Shown here in pieces: positions 1 through 8,004 of a DNA stretch of 48,970 nucleotides (position 1 is its first letter; every line of letters begins with the position of its first letter). Under the pieces are notes generated by a model. It saw only the letters and a program-made list of their open reading frames with translations. It was not told the origin of the DNA and ran no database searches. A program made the position numbers and the translations under genes. This DNA is from Rubrivivax sp. (GTDB lineage Bacteria > Pseudomonadota > Gammaproteobacteria > Burkholderiales > Burkholderiaceae_C), in contig JALHPF010000037.1 of the NCBI GenBank assembly GCA_022842595.1, positions 1 through 48,970 on the forward strand. The letters are read 5' to 3'.

Positions 1-349
<349 letters not shown>

Positions 350-579
350 GATCTTGTTTTGCTCTTAGGAATTGAAAAGAACTTCATTTCTGAATTTCAT
401 TTCTATTTCCGCGAGCGTTTAAGGTCATGAGACCTGACTTCTACCGTCTTGCTTTCGCAATCCTGCAGTTGTCTGGCACTCGCCTTCAAACGCCCACGCT
501 TATCGGCTGTATGTTGTTAAAGAGCTGCTTGAAGAACCGTCTTTCGACTTCTTCAAACTTGCTGACTGTTGTCAGCGAA
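350..579 (-). other. rRNA operon leader (transcribed, non-coding)
   Basis: This stretch separates the mature 16S 5' end from the proximal rrn promoter and holds no credible gene. It carries the boxA antiterminator near its middle. Short open frames here are AT-rich artefacts. The RNase III processing stem cannot be checked because its 3' partner lies outside the window. Confidence 0.8.
515..525 (-). promoter_or_regulatory. boxA antitermination element of the rrn leader
   Basis: The minus strand reads GCTCTTTAACA, a near-perfect match to the rrn boxA consensus TGCTCTTTAACA. It lies about 165 nt upstream of the mature 16S end and downstream of both promoters. It should recruit NusB-NusE (S10) to the elongating polymerase. 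Confidence 0.85.
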
Positions 580-616
580 GACCACGATTATGACTTGTTT
601 TTTATAACCTTGTCAA
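580..616 (-). promoter_or_regulatory. rrn promoter P2 (proximal)
   Basis: On the minus strand a perfect -35 TTGACA (616-611) is followed by an 18-bp spacer and a -10 CATAAT (592-587), which puts the start near 580. The bases after the -10 (CGTGGTC) are GC-containing, as in discriminators under stringent control. The same arrangement recurs 158 bp upstream. Confidence 0.75.
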
Positions 617-737
617 GCACTTGGTCACTTCGTTTTTCACATCCGGTATTTGCTGCATCGGCTTTCTGAATCTGCGCTGGCTGCTTTCGCTGCCTTGACT
701 TTTTCTTCTGCCGCTGCCACCGTTTGTGATCAGCGAA

Positions 738-774
738 GCCCTCGATTCTGACATGCTTTAAATAACACTGTCAA
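738..774 (-). promoter_or_regulatory. rrn promoter P1 (distal)
   Basis: On the minus strand TTGACA (774-769), an 18-bp spacer and CAGAAT (750-745) repeat the P2 layout exactly one 158-bp unit upstream. The -10 is weaker than in P2. Together they form the tandem promoter pair typical of rRNA operons. Confidence 0.7.
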
Positions 775-952
775 GCACTGGGCTACTTCGTTTTTCGCAT
801 TCGGTGTTTGCTGCATCGGCCCCCGAGGTTCGCAAAGGCTGCTTTCGCCGCCTTTGCCTTGCTCTTCAGCCGCCGCCACCGTTTGTGATCAGCGAAGCCC
901 ACGACTGTATCACCGTTCTTTCGCCAAATGCAAGGGGCGGCGAAAAAGCTTT

Positions 953-2719
953 TCAGGACACCGTACGGGCGGCCTCTGCCAGGGCGAGCTTCATTGCCTC
1001 GCATGGCATGTCGGCACCCAGGACGCGAGGCAGCATTCCCTGCAGCTGTCTCGTGTCCGCGCGCAACAGCTTCTGCTTGATCGACGAGATCCTTGCAGGG
1101 TGCATCGACAAGCTGCGCAGGCCCATGGCCAGCAGCAGTTCTGTGAACTGGGGATCCCCCGCCATTTCGCCGCAAACGCTCACGCCGCGCCCGTGAGCCA
1201 GCGCTCGGCTGATGGTGTGATGCAGCAGATGCAGGACTGCCGGGTGCCACGGGTCGTACAGGTGGGCCACGGCATCGTCAGCGCGGTCGATGGCCAGGGT
1301 GTACTGGATCAAGTCGTTCGTGCCCAGGGAAACGAAGTCGAAGTAGTCAAGAAATCGATCGATCGCGATCGCCGCGGCAGGCACTTCGATCATGGCGCCG
1401 ACCTCCACCGGGCCATAGCTGCGGCCCGCATCATCCAGTTGCTGGCGGGCCCGGCCCAGGGCTTCGAAGATCGCTCGCATCTCGCCGATATGCGCCACCA
1501 TCGGAATGAGAATGCGAACCTTGCCGAAAGCGCTAGCCCTCAGGATGGCGCGCAACTGCTGCCTGAACATCGCCGGCTCGGACAGGCTCCAGCGGATAGC
1601 ACGCAGCCCCAATGCGGGGTTCAGACCATTCTCATGCCGTTGCTCCTGCGAACTCAGGCGGTCGATTGGCTTGTCGGCGCCGATGTCCACCGTGCGAATC
1701 GTCACCGGCAGGCCCTGCATGGCCAGTACCGCCTCCCGGTAGGCTTCAAACTGCTCCTCTTCGCCTGGCAGGTTGCCGCCACGGTTCATGAACAGGAACT
1801 CGCTGCGGAACAAGCCAACACCCACGGCGCCAGCTGCCACGGCGGCCTGGGCATCGCCAGGCGACTCTATATTGGCAAGGAGCTCGACCGCCTGCCCGTC
1901 CAGCGTGACGGCGGGGGTGTGCCGAAGCCGGTTCAGGCGGGCACGCTCGAGCTCGCTCTGCTGCTGCCGGAAGCGGTACTCCTCGAGCACGATCGGGCTG
2001 GGATTGACGATGACAACTCCGGCATCTCCGTCAATGACGAGCAGATCGTCCTGCCGGATCATCCGGCTGGCCTCACGCGCGCCGACCACCGCCGGAATGT
2101 CCAGGCTGCGCGCCACGATGGCCGTGTGCGAAGTGCGCCCACCGACGTCCGTGACAAAGCCGGTGAACACGCTGCGCTTGAACTGCATCATGTCGGCCGG
2201 GGCCACGTCGTTGGCCACCAGCACCAGCGGTTCGCTTCCTGTCGGCTCCGGAAGAGCCGGGCTGGGCGCGGCGCCGGGATCCAAGGTGAGCTGCCTGAGC
2301 ACCCTCTCGACGACTTGTTCGAGGTCGGCCTTGCGCTCGCGCAGATAGGCGTCTTCCATGTCGTCGAACTGCCGAGCCAGCACCTCGAGCTGCGCCGAGA
2401 GTGCCCACTCGGCGTTATAGCGCCGTTCGCGCATCCAGGTTTTGGTCGCCTCGCTGAGCGACTCGTCATGCAGCATCATCAGGTGCACGTCGAGCAGCGC
2501 AGCCAGTTCATGCGGTACGTCGGCAGGCAGGTCGCGCTTCAGCGCGGAAAGCTCCGCCGCGACCGCGTCCCGCGCATGGCGCAAGCGCCCAATCTCGTGG
2601 TCGACGCGGTCGGCAGGCACGAAATAGTGCGCCACATCGACGCGGCTCGACGCCACCAACACGGCGCGACCGATGGCCACACCCCGCGACACGGCCATAC
2701 CGAAGACCTGAACGCTCAT
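953..2719 (-). CDS. ptsI: Phosphoenolpyruvate-protein phosphotransferase (PTS enzyme I)
   Basis: This cytoplasmic enzyme starts the PTS phosphorelay: it autophosphorylates from phosphoenolpyruvate on a histidine and passes the phosphate to HPr. The 588-residue length is normal. The swivelling phosphohistidine domain carries GGRTSHTAIVAR with the active His at about residue 198. The C-terminal PEP-binding TIM barrel shows GLFRSEFLFM, the Mg-ligand segment MIEVPAAA and SLGTNDLIQYTLA, and CGEMAGDP near the end. It is the last gene of the minus-strand lipoprotein-EIIA-HPr-EI group, 42 bp after ptsH. The rrn promoter repeat follows its stop on the same strand. No sugar-specific EIIB or EIIC is present nearby, so a regulatory role (for example in nitrogen or carbon-storage control) is more likely than sugar uptake. 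Confidence 0.96.
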   Translation of the reverse strand: MSVQVFGMAVSRGVAIGRAVLVASSRVDVAHYFVPADRVDHEIGRLRHARDAVAAELSALKRDLPADVPHELAALLDVHLMMLHDESLSEATKTWMRERRYNAEWALSAQLEVLARQFDDMEDAYLRERKADLEQVVERVLRQLTLDPGAAPSPALPEPTGSEPLVLVANDVAPADMMQFKRSVFTGFVTDVGGRTSHTAIVARSLDIPAVVGAREASRMIRQDDLLVIDGDAGVVIVNPSPIVLEEYRFRQQQSELERARLNRLRHTPAVTLDGQAVELLANIESPGDAQAAVAAGAVGVGLFRSEFLFMNRGGNLPGEEEQFEAYREAVLAMQGLPVTIRTVDIGADKPIDRLSSQEQRHENGLNPALGLRAIRWSLSEPAMFRQQLRAILRASAFGKVRILIPMVAHIGEMRAIFEALGRARQQLDDAGRSYGPVEVGAMIEVPAAAIAIDRFLDYFDFVSLGTNDLIQYTLAIDRADDAVAHLYDPWHPAVLHLLHHTISRALAHGRGVSVCGEMAGDPQFTELLLAMGLRSLSMHPARISSIKQKLLRADTRQLQGMLPRVLGADMPCEAMKLALAEAARTVS

Positions 2720-2761
2720 GGGCCAAATGTAGCGCAGGGTCCCGGCGCCCGCGGGCTGGCG

Positions 2762-3031
2762 TTACTCGCCTTCGCCGAAGCGCGCCTCGATCAGGCCGCG
2801 CAGCGCAGCCATGGCCTCGACTTCATCAGGCCCGTCAGCCTCGATCTCGATTTCGCTGCCCATCCCGGCCGCCAGCATCATCACACCCATGATGCTCTTG
2901 GCGTTCACGCGGCGCGCATTGCGGGTCAGGTGAATCTCGCTCTTGAAGCTTCCCGCCAGCTTCGTCAGCTTGGCCGAAGCCCGGGCGTGCAGGCCGAGCT
3001 TATTGCTGATGCTGATGGGCTGCTTGATCAT
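2762..3031 (-). CDS. ptsH: Phosphocarrier protein HPr
   Basis: This 89-residue protein carries phosphate from enzyme I to EIIA domains. The catalytic His15 sits in KLGLHARAS. Ser46, in the NAKSIMGVM segment, is at the position that HPr kinase/phosphorylase modifies in organisms having that enzyme. The fold is the usual single HPr domain with a short acidic tail. Its start overlaps the end of the upstream EIIA gene by 32 nt, so the two are probably translationally coupled. ptsI follows after 42 bp. Confidence 0.96.
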   Translation of the reverse strand: MIKQPISISNKLGLHARASAKLTKLAGSFKSEIHLTRNARRVNAKSIMGVMMLAAGMGSEIEIEADGPDEVEAMAALRGLIEARFGEGE

Positions 3032-3455
3032 TCGGCAAAGGTGGTACAGGCTGATTCTGGCGCCGCGGGATGGACACCTGCATCACGCCATGGGTGGCGC
3101 CGGCAATCGCCCGCGTGACCAGGTCCTCGATGGCGACGTCGGCATAACACAGCGTTCGCCACAGCATGGGCACATTGACCCCTGCGACCACCCGTGCCTG
3201 GGCAGCATGGCCTTGCGCAGCCTGCAGTGCGGCATTGCAGGGCGTCGCGCCGAAGGCGTCGACCAGGATCAGGACCGGCCCCGGGCCCAGGGCCGCCATC
3301 GCGGCACTGATGTTCTCGGTCGCCGCTTCAATCGTGGTTCCCGGCTCTACGTCCACGCAGCCGACGCTGCGGCAACGCTCGGCATAGACATGCTCCGCAG
3401 CCATGCGCAGGGCTGAGGCCAGGGGGGCGTGGGCAACGATGAGCACGGAAACCAT
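3000..3455 (-). CDS. PTS mannose-family EIIA protein
   Basis: A 151-residue soluble EIIA of the mannose/fructose/sorbose class. The phosphorylated His is residue 9 in VLIVAHAPL, and the typical VLILVDAFGATPCNAA segment follows in the middle. The C-terminus is extended by a Pro/Gln/His-rich tail (after about residue 130) that reads through the start of ptsH, so the last residues may be dispensable. An in-frame TTG two codons earlier is possible, but the ATG at 3455 fits the family better. No EIIB, EIIC or EIID partner is nearby. In Betaproteobacteria this EIIA-HPr-EI trio is known as a truncated, probably regulatory PTS. Confidence 0.9.
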   Translation of the reverse strand: MVSVLIVAHAPLASALRMAAEHVYAERCRSVGCVDVEPGTTIEAATENISAAMAALGPGPVLILVDAFGATPCNAALQAAQGHAAQARVVAGVNVPMLWRTLCYADVAIEDLVTRAIAGATHGVMQVSIPRRQNQPVPPLPNDQAAHQHQQ

Positions 3456-3519
3456 AAGCAACGCTGATTATGGTCAGGATCCGGAGCTGGCGCTGGCGTC
3501 GGCGGCAGGCCGTCCGGGC

Positions 3520-4074
3520 TCAGCGCGGCACGCGTACCGACTCAAAGAACGTGGCGACTGCTTCCGCGGGCAGGGCGGAGCCCAGTACCGTCGCCTGGAA
3601 GACGATCGTCCCACGCGCGAACACCGCCACTTCTTCCTGCACAGCGGTGCCGTCGGGCAGTCGGCCCGCCAGCGCCCAGCGCCCGCTCTCGGGATGCGGG
3701 GTCGCGCCTGGCACCAGCAGCGCAGGCAGCGCCTGGCGGGATGTGGCTTCGAGGTTGGCCGCAGCGCTCTCACGCAGTTCGGCCAGGGCCAGGCCCAGCT
3801 TCGTCGGGTCGCCGATGTCGGCATACGCCAGCGCCCAGGTCTGGCCGCCGGCGCTGCAGGCGTGCAATGCCAGCAGTACTGTCTGCCCTGCGAGCTGAAC
3901 CTTGCGGCTTTGCGGCGTTGGCTTGCACGGCAGGCTCAGCGACAAGCCACTGCCGGCCGGCCGCCAGTCGCGCCAGTCGAGCACCGGTGAGCAGCCCAGC
4001 AGGAGCAGAAGCACGCCGGTGCTGCACCCAACCAGCCGGGTGGCGCGAATGAAATCGGGGAACGAAGCTGCCAT
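3520..4074 (-). CDS. Putative lipoprotein of unknown function
   Basis: A 184-residue protein with a signal sequence ending in a lipobox: LLLLLGC, with the lipidated Cys at about residue 28. It should therefore be exported and anchored to a membrane. The mature part has no catalytic motif that I recognise. It alternates Ala-rich helices with short strands and ends with a segment resembling a small alpha/beta domain. The start was set at the ATG at 4074 because the longer reading puts 28 residues of non-signal sequence in front and would overlap the divergent CoA-transferase start. It lies 64 bp upstream of the EIIA gene on the same strand and may be cotranscribed with the PTS genes. Its role is unknown. 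Confidence 0.75.
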   Translation of the reverse strand: MAASFPDFIRATRLVGCSTGVLLLLLGCSPVLDWRDWRPAGSGLSLSLPCKPTPQSRKVQLAGQTVLLALHACSAGGQTWALAYADIGDPTKLGLALAELRESAAANLEATSRQALPALLVPGATPHPESGRWALAGRLPDGTAVQEEVAVFARGTIVFQATVLGSALPAEAVATFFESVRVPR

Positions 4075-4112
4075 CGCGTGGATTATCCCGGCCGCTGCCG
4101 CAAAATCCGGCG

Positions 4113-5384
4113 ATGCAAGCCAAGCCGACCGATGCCACCGCCACCACCCCCCAGGCATTGGACGGCGTTCGTGTCCTGGACCTCTCGCGCGTTCTGGCTG
4201 GACCCTGGTGCACGCAGACCCTGGCCGACCTGGGTGCCGATGTGATCAAGATCGAACGCCCGGCCGGCCCCGGCCACCCGGGCGGCGACGACACGCGAGG
4301 TTGGGGCCCACCGTTCCTGAAGGACCGCGACGGCCGGGACACGCAGGAAGCCGCCTATTTCCTTGGCGCCAATCGCAACAAACGCAGCGTGACGGTCGAC
4401 ATCGCCCATTCGGAAGGCCAGGCCCTGATCCTGGCCATGGCCGACCGCAGCGACATCATGGTCGAGAACTTCAAGGTCGGCGACATGGCTCGCTATGGGC
4501 TGGACGCGGCGAGCCTTCGCCGGCGCAACCCCCGCCTGATCGTCTGCTCGATCACCGGCTACGGGCAAACCGGCCCCTACGCCGAACGCGCCGGTTACGA
4601 CTACGCTGTCCAAGGTCTCGGCGGCCTGATGAGCGTCACCGGTGAACGCGACGACCTGCCGGGGGGCGGCCCGCAGAAGGTGGGCGTGGCCGTGGCCGAC
4701 CTCTTCACGGGCATGTACGCGACAGTCGCTGTTCTGGCCGCGCTTCGCCACCGCGACGCCACCGGCGAAGGTCAGGTCATCGACATGGCCTTGCTCGACG
4801 CCCAGGTAGCGATGCTGGCCAACCTGGGGGCGAACTATCTGGTCACGCGCCAGGCCCCCCAGCGAGCCGGCAATGCGCATCAGAACATCGTGCCATACCA
4901 GGTGTTCGCCGTGGCCGACGGCCATCTCATCCTGGCGGTCGGCAACGACGGGCAGTTCCAGCGCTTCTGCCAGGTGGCTGGCTGCCCGGATCTGGCCAGC
5001 GACGAGCGTTTTGCACGCAATGCCGCGCGCGTGCGCCACCGTGATGTGCTCGTGCCCCTGCTGGCCGACCGGCTGCGCACCCAGCCTCGCGCCCACTGGC
5101 TGGCGGCTTTGGACGCAGCCAAGGTGCCCTGTGGCCCCATCAACAACCTGGATGATGTGTTTTCCGACCCTCAGGTCCAGGCTCGGCAGATGACCCAGCA
5201 GGTGGCCCACCCGCATGCCGACGCGCTGGAACTCGTCGCCAGTCCGATGAAGCTCTCCGCCACGCCGCCCCTGTTGCGTCGAGCCCCGCCGCTGCTGGGG
5301 CAGCATACCGACGAAGTTCTGGCCGAGCTCGGGCTGGACGCAGGGCAGGTTCAGGCGCTGCGCGAAAAAGGCGTGGTCGGCTGA
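4113..5384 (+). CDS. CaiB/BaiF family (class III) CoA-transferase
   Basis: A 423-residue family III CoA-transferase, which moves CoA between carboxylic acids through an aspartyl-CoA thioester. The N-terminus shows LDLSRVLAGPWCTQTLADLG followed by VIKIERP, both classic for the family. Asp196 in VAVADLFTGMYA aligns with the catalytic aspartate, and GQTGPYAERAGYD precedes it. The substrate cannot be read from sequence: members act on formate/oxalate, carnitine, bile acids, succinate/glutarate and others, and no pathway genes are adjacent. It is divergent from the lipoprotein gene across a 38-bp gap. Confidence 0.93.
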   Translation: MQAKPTDATATTPQALDGVRVLDLSRVLAGPWCTQTLADLGADVIKIERPAGPGHPGGDDTRGWGPPFLKDRDGRDTQEAAYFLGANRNKRSVTVDIAHSEGQALILAMADRSDIMVENFKVGDMARYGLDAASLRRRNPRLIVCSITGYGQTGPYAERAGYDYAVQGLGGLMSVTGERDDLPGGGPQKVGVAVADLFTGMYATVAVLAALRHRDATGEGQVIDMALLDAQVAMLANLGANYLVTRQAPQRAGNAHQNIVPYQVFAVADGHLILAVGNDGQFQRFCQVAGCPDLASDERFARNAARVRHRDVLVPLLADRLRTQPRAHWLAALDAAKVPCGPINNLDDVFSDPQVQARQMTQQVAHPHADALELVASPMKLSATPPLLRRAPPLLGQHTDEVLAELGLDAGQVQALREKGVVG

Positions 5385-5642
5385 AAACGCCAGGCAGGAG
5401 CATGGCTGGCCCGAGCCCCTGGGTTGCGGGGTTGCACTGCGCCGGTCGTGATGGAGTCGGCAGCCGCGCCCCTGGGTGGCGTGCCTTGTCCCCCACCCAC
5501 GGGGTGGCGACAGCACGTTGCAACAGTGAACCTCTTGTTTCTGAAAGTATCTACGGGTAGCCATCAAGGCCAACCTGTCCGTATTGAGTTACACCTGTCG
5601 TCCGGCCCACGCCCGAAGGCCGGTCCGGGAGCAAAAGAAAAA

Positions 5643-6797
5643 ATGCAAATCTCTGAACTGCTGCGAGATCAGGTCACACCCGCACAACGCCCCAGCCAGC
5701 CGCTGGACCCGCACGCGCTGCTGTCGCAGCTGGGTTGCGAAGTCGCCCGCACGCTGTCCTCGGCGCTGGAACGTGTCACCACGCTGGCGGCCACCGGTCG
5801 CATCGACCGCAGCAGCCTCCAGGCCCTGCGCGACGAGGTCGACCGCGCCCGCCGCGCCGGCATCATGGGTCAGCAGGTCAGCCGCTTTGCTTCGGGGCGC
5901 GTGCAGGTGGCAAGTGAGCGCCTGGATCTGACGGGTCTGCTGCTGGAAGCCCTGCGCCAGCGCCGCCGCGAGATCGAGGCAAGAGGCTCCGAGGTGCGCC
6001 AGTTCTTCGCACAGACCGAGGTCATGAGCGATGCCACGCTCACATTCTCCTTGCTCCATAGCCTGTTCGACTGGGCACTGGAGCACGCTGTCTCGCGCAT
6101 CGACCTGAAGCTCGACATCAAGCCCTGGCCGACTCACGCCAGGCTCACCTGCGCCTTCAGCCACCGCCCGCCCGATAGCCGCACTGCCGGCGACTCGGCC
6201 TGGCTCGACAATGAAGCCTCGCCGCTGGAAACCATGTCCTGGTGCCTGCTGCAGCAGACCGCGGTGGCCCTCGGGCTGGTGATCTATCGCCACGACACCG
6301 CCAGCCGCACGACGCTGACGCTGGAATTCCCGGAAACCGTGGTGTCGCGCATCGCCGGCTTGTCCACGCGCGAGCTCGACGACCCCAGCCAGAACGCCCA
6401 CAACTCACAACCGCTGGCCGGGCGCCACGCGCTGGTGGTGGCCAGCCGGCGCGAAGTTCGCGGCCTGGTGCGTGACGCCCTGCGCCCGATGGGCCTGATG
6501 ATCGACTTCGTCAACTCGGTCGAGGAAGCCGTGGAATTCTGCCGCGACGGCCTGCCACATGCGGTGGTCTACGAGGCAGCGCTGGCGGGCGACCGCTTCG
6601 AAAAGCTGCGCGCCGACATGCTGGCTGAAGTGCCGGCCATGGCCTTCGTGCAGATCGCCGAACACGGCAAGGCCTTCGAAGTGCTCAACCTCGGCAGCCA
6701 TCAGTTCGCCAGCGTCGGCCGCGACGCGCTGCTGGAATCGCTGCCGGCGGCGATGATGTTCGAGCTGGCGCGCAGCGACAGCGGCGCACACCCTTAG
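5643..6797 (+). CDS. Degenerate histidine-kinase-like protein with a C-terminal pseudo-receiver domain
   Basis: A 384-residue soluble protein. Residues about 55-115 look like a DHp-type helical hairpin, but no phosphoacceptor His is evident. Residues about 125-235 resemble a HATPase_c domain without a clear N-box Asn or G-rich lid. Residues 262-380 have a receiver-like alternation starting RHALVVASRR, but the acidic pair is absent. The phosphoacceptor position after strand 3 (PHAVVYEAAL) is Glu311, not Asp. It therefore probably acts by protein contact rather than phosphotransfer. The start was set at the ATG at 5643; the longer upstream frame shows no family-like sequence, although the nearest Shine-Dalgarno-like GGGAG is 12 nt away. 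The 258 bp upstream hold no gene or clear promoter. The domain reading is inferred by eye. Confidence 0.65.
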   Translation: MQISELLRDQVTPAQRPSQPLDPHALLSQLGCEVARTLSSALERVTTLAATGRIDRSSLQALRDEVDRARRAGIMGQQVSRFASGRVQVASERLDLTGLLLEALRQRRREIEARGSEVRQFFAQTEVMSDATLTFSLLHSLFDWALEHAVSRIDLKLDIKPWPTHARLTCAFSHRPPDSRTAGDSAWLDNEASPLETMSWCLLQQTAVALGLVIYRHDTASRTTLTLEFPETVVSRIAGLSTRELDDPSQNAHNSQPLAGRHALVVASRREVRGLVRDALRPMGLMIDFVNSVEEAVEFCRDGLPHAVVYEAALAGDRFEKLRADMLAEVPAMAFVQIAEHGKAFEVLNLGSHQFASVGRDALLESLPAAMMFELARSDSGAHP

Positions 6798-6798
6798 T

Positions 6799-7482
6799 TC
6801 AGCGCCCGAACACCTTCTTCAGGATCGCGCTGCCGGTCTGCACCGGGTCGGCGCGGATCTTCCGTTCCTCTTCACCGATCATCGTGAACAGGCCGTCGAG
6901 CGCGCGGCGGGTGACGTACTGCTGGATGTTGGCGTCCTCACCCTTCACCAGCCCCAGCCCCGCCGCCTTGCCGGCGACCGCGTTGTAGCGCTCGGCCAGG
7001 CCCACCTTGGCGGTGGCCTTTGTCACCACGGGCAGAAATTTCTGGCCCAAGGGTTCGCGCGTCTTCGCCGAGAAGAACTCGGTGACGGCGGTGTCGCTGC
7101 CGCGAACGATCTGCAGCGCGTCCTCCACGCTCATGGACTTGATGGCGTTCACGAGCAGCGGCCGGGCCTCGGGCACCGCCGCTTCGGCAGCACGGTTCAT
7201 GGCCGTGACCAGCTCGTCGACGCGCTGGCCCTGCCCCGTGGCTCGCAGCAGCTTCGCCGCCTTGTCCAGCCAGCCCGGCAGGCCGATGCGCACCTTGTCG
7301 TTGCCCAGGAAGCCATCGGTTCGGCCCAGCAGCCCCACCGCCGCCACGGCGCCGCGTTCGAGCGCGGCGCGCACACCCTGGGCGGCGTCGCTCTCACCCA
7401 GCGCGGCTCTGGCGCAGGCGGGCAGCCACAGCCCCGACAGTCCCACCCAGGAAAGTGCTTGCGTAAACTCTCTGCGATGCAT
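6799..7482 (-). CDS. DUF4197 family exported protein
   Basis: A 227-residue protein with an N-terminal signal-like segment (RREFTQALSWVGLSGLWLPACARA), a possible Tat leader. The rest is an Ala-rich helical domain typical of DUF4197, with the segments NDKVRIGLPGWL, AVPEARPLLVNAIKSMSVEDA and the terminal TGSAILKKVFGR. The function of the family is not established. The start is the ATG at 7482, preceded by AAGG six bases away. That start lies inside the 5' end of the divergent thioredoxin-like gene. The stop is one base from the end of the convergent pseudo-kinase gene. Confidence 0.85.
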   Translation of the reverse strand: MHRREFTQALSWVGLSGLWLPACARAALGESDAAQGVRAALERGAVAAVGLLGRTDGFLGNDKVRIGLPGWLDKAAKLLRATGQGQRVDELVTAMNRAAEAAVPEARPLLVNAIKSMSVEDALQIVRGSDTAVTEFFSAKTREPLGQKFLPVVTKATAKVGLAERYNAVAGKAAGLGLVKGEDANIQQYVTRRALDGLFTMIGEEERKIRADPVQTGSAILKKVFGR

Positions 7483-8004
7483 CTGCCACCTTCGTCGCTG
7501 AAAAGCCCTGATCTTGCTCGCCGCTTGGCCTTGCTGACAAGCGCCGCAGCGCTGGCCGCCATGGCCGGCTGCAGCGGCGCGCGGGAAGTGGCACCCGATG
7601 TCGGCTTCACCCTGCTGGACGGCAGCCGCAGCAGCATCGGCGCGCTGCGCGGCAGCGTCGTACTGGTGAACTTCTGGGCCACCAGCTGCGCCACCTGTAT
7701 CCAGGAAATGCCTTTGTTGGCCAGCACGCACAGGAAATACCAGCCGCGCGGCCTGCAGACCCTGGCGGTGGCCATGCACTACGACCCGCCCGCCGCGGTG
7801 GCCCACTTCGCCGAGACGCGGGCGCTGCCCTTTGGCGTCGTCATCGACAACACGGGGGCGGTGGCGCGCGGCTTCGGCAACGTCAAGCTCACGCCCACCA
7901 GCGTGCTGCTGGACCGGCGCGGCGCCATGGCGCGGCGCTGGGTCGGCGCGCCCGAACCCGCCGAGCTGCAGTCAGTGGTGGAACAACTGCTGGCCGAAGC
8001 ATGA
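7459..8004 (+). CDS. TlpA-like thioredoxin-fold lipoprotein (peroxiredoxin/ResA family)
   Basis: A 181-residue thioredoxin-fold protein with a signal sequence and lipobox (AAMAGC, Cys38), predicted to act in the periplasm. The redox motif is C77-A-T-C80 within NFWATSCATC, where the family usually has W-C-x-x-C. The AhpC/TSA-like core continues with LLDGSRSSIGALRG before it and VVIDNTGAVARGFG and LTPTSVLLDRRG after it. Likely roles are thiol reduction in cytochrome c maturation or protein disulfide handling. A TTG start at 7459 is preferred because AGGA lies six bases upstream; the ATG at 7477 has no ribosome site. The stop overlaps ruvA by 4 nt (ATGA). Confidence 0.87.
   Translation: MRKLSAMHLPPSSLKSPDLARRLALLTSAAALAAMAGCSGAREVAPDVGFTLLDGSRSSIGALRGSVVLVNFWATSCATCIQEMPLLASTHRKYQPRGLQTLAVAMHYDPPAAVAHFAETRALPFGVVIDNTGAVARGFGNVKLTPTSVLLDRRGAMARRWVGAPEPAELQSVVEQLLAEA

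Larger units (their letters stand above)
573..930. repeat. ~158-bp tandem repeat carrying the rrn promoters (two full units plus a partial third)
   Basis: The word cagcgaag starts at 573, 731 and 890, tgctgcatcg at 651 and 809, and TGTCAA (the -35 complement) at 611 and 769, giving a 158-159-bp period. The segment ccaccgtttgtgatcagcga recurs at the unit boundaries near 719 and 878. Units 1 and 2 are clearly homologous along their length. Unit 3 fades out within about 40 bp and has no good promoter. The second rrn promoter most likely arose by tandem duplication. The whole 350-952 interval contains no gene. Confidence 0.75.

Noticed and set aside
904..927. Possible third rrn promoter in repeat unit 3
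   Set aside because: TACAGT is present on the minus strand, but the only -35-like TTGGCG is 12 bp away, too close for sigma-70.
917..950. Terminator hairpin after ptsI
   Set aside because: The stem TTTCGCC/GGCGAAA is 7 bp with a 13-nt loop and no T-run after it; too weak to call.
783..1250. Arg/Lys-rich minus-strand frame over the ptsI end and rrn promoters
   Set aside because: It reads out of frame through ptsI and the tandem repeat; the basic composition comes from the repeat, not from a protein family.
854..3118. Long plus-strand open frame (754 codons) opposite ptsI and ptsH
   Set aside because: It is antisense to clearly conserved PTS genes, rich in Arg/His/Gln as expected for a shadow frame at high GC, and shows no domain.
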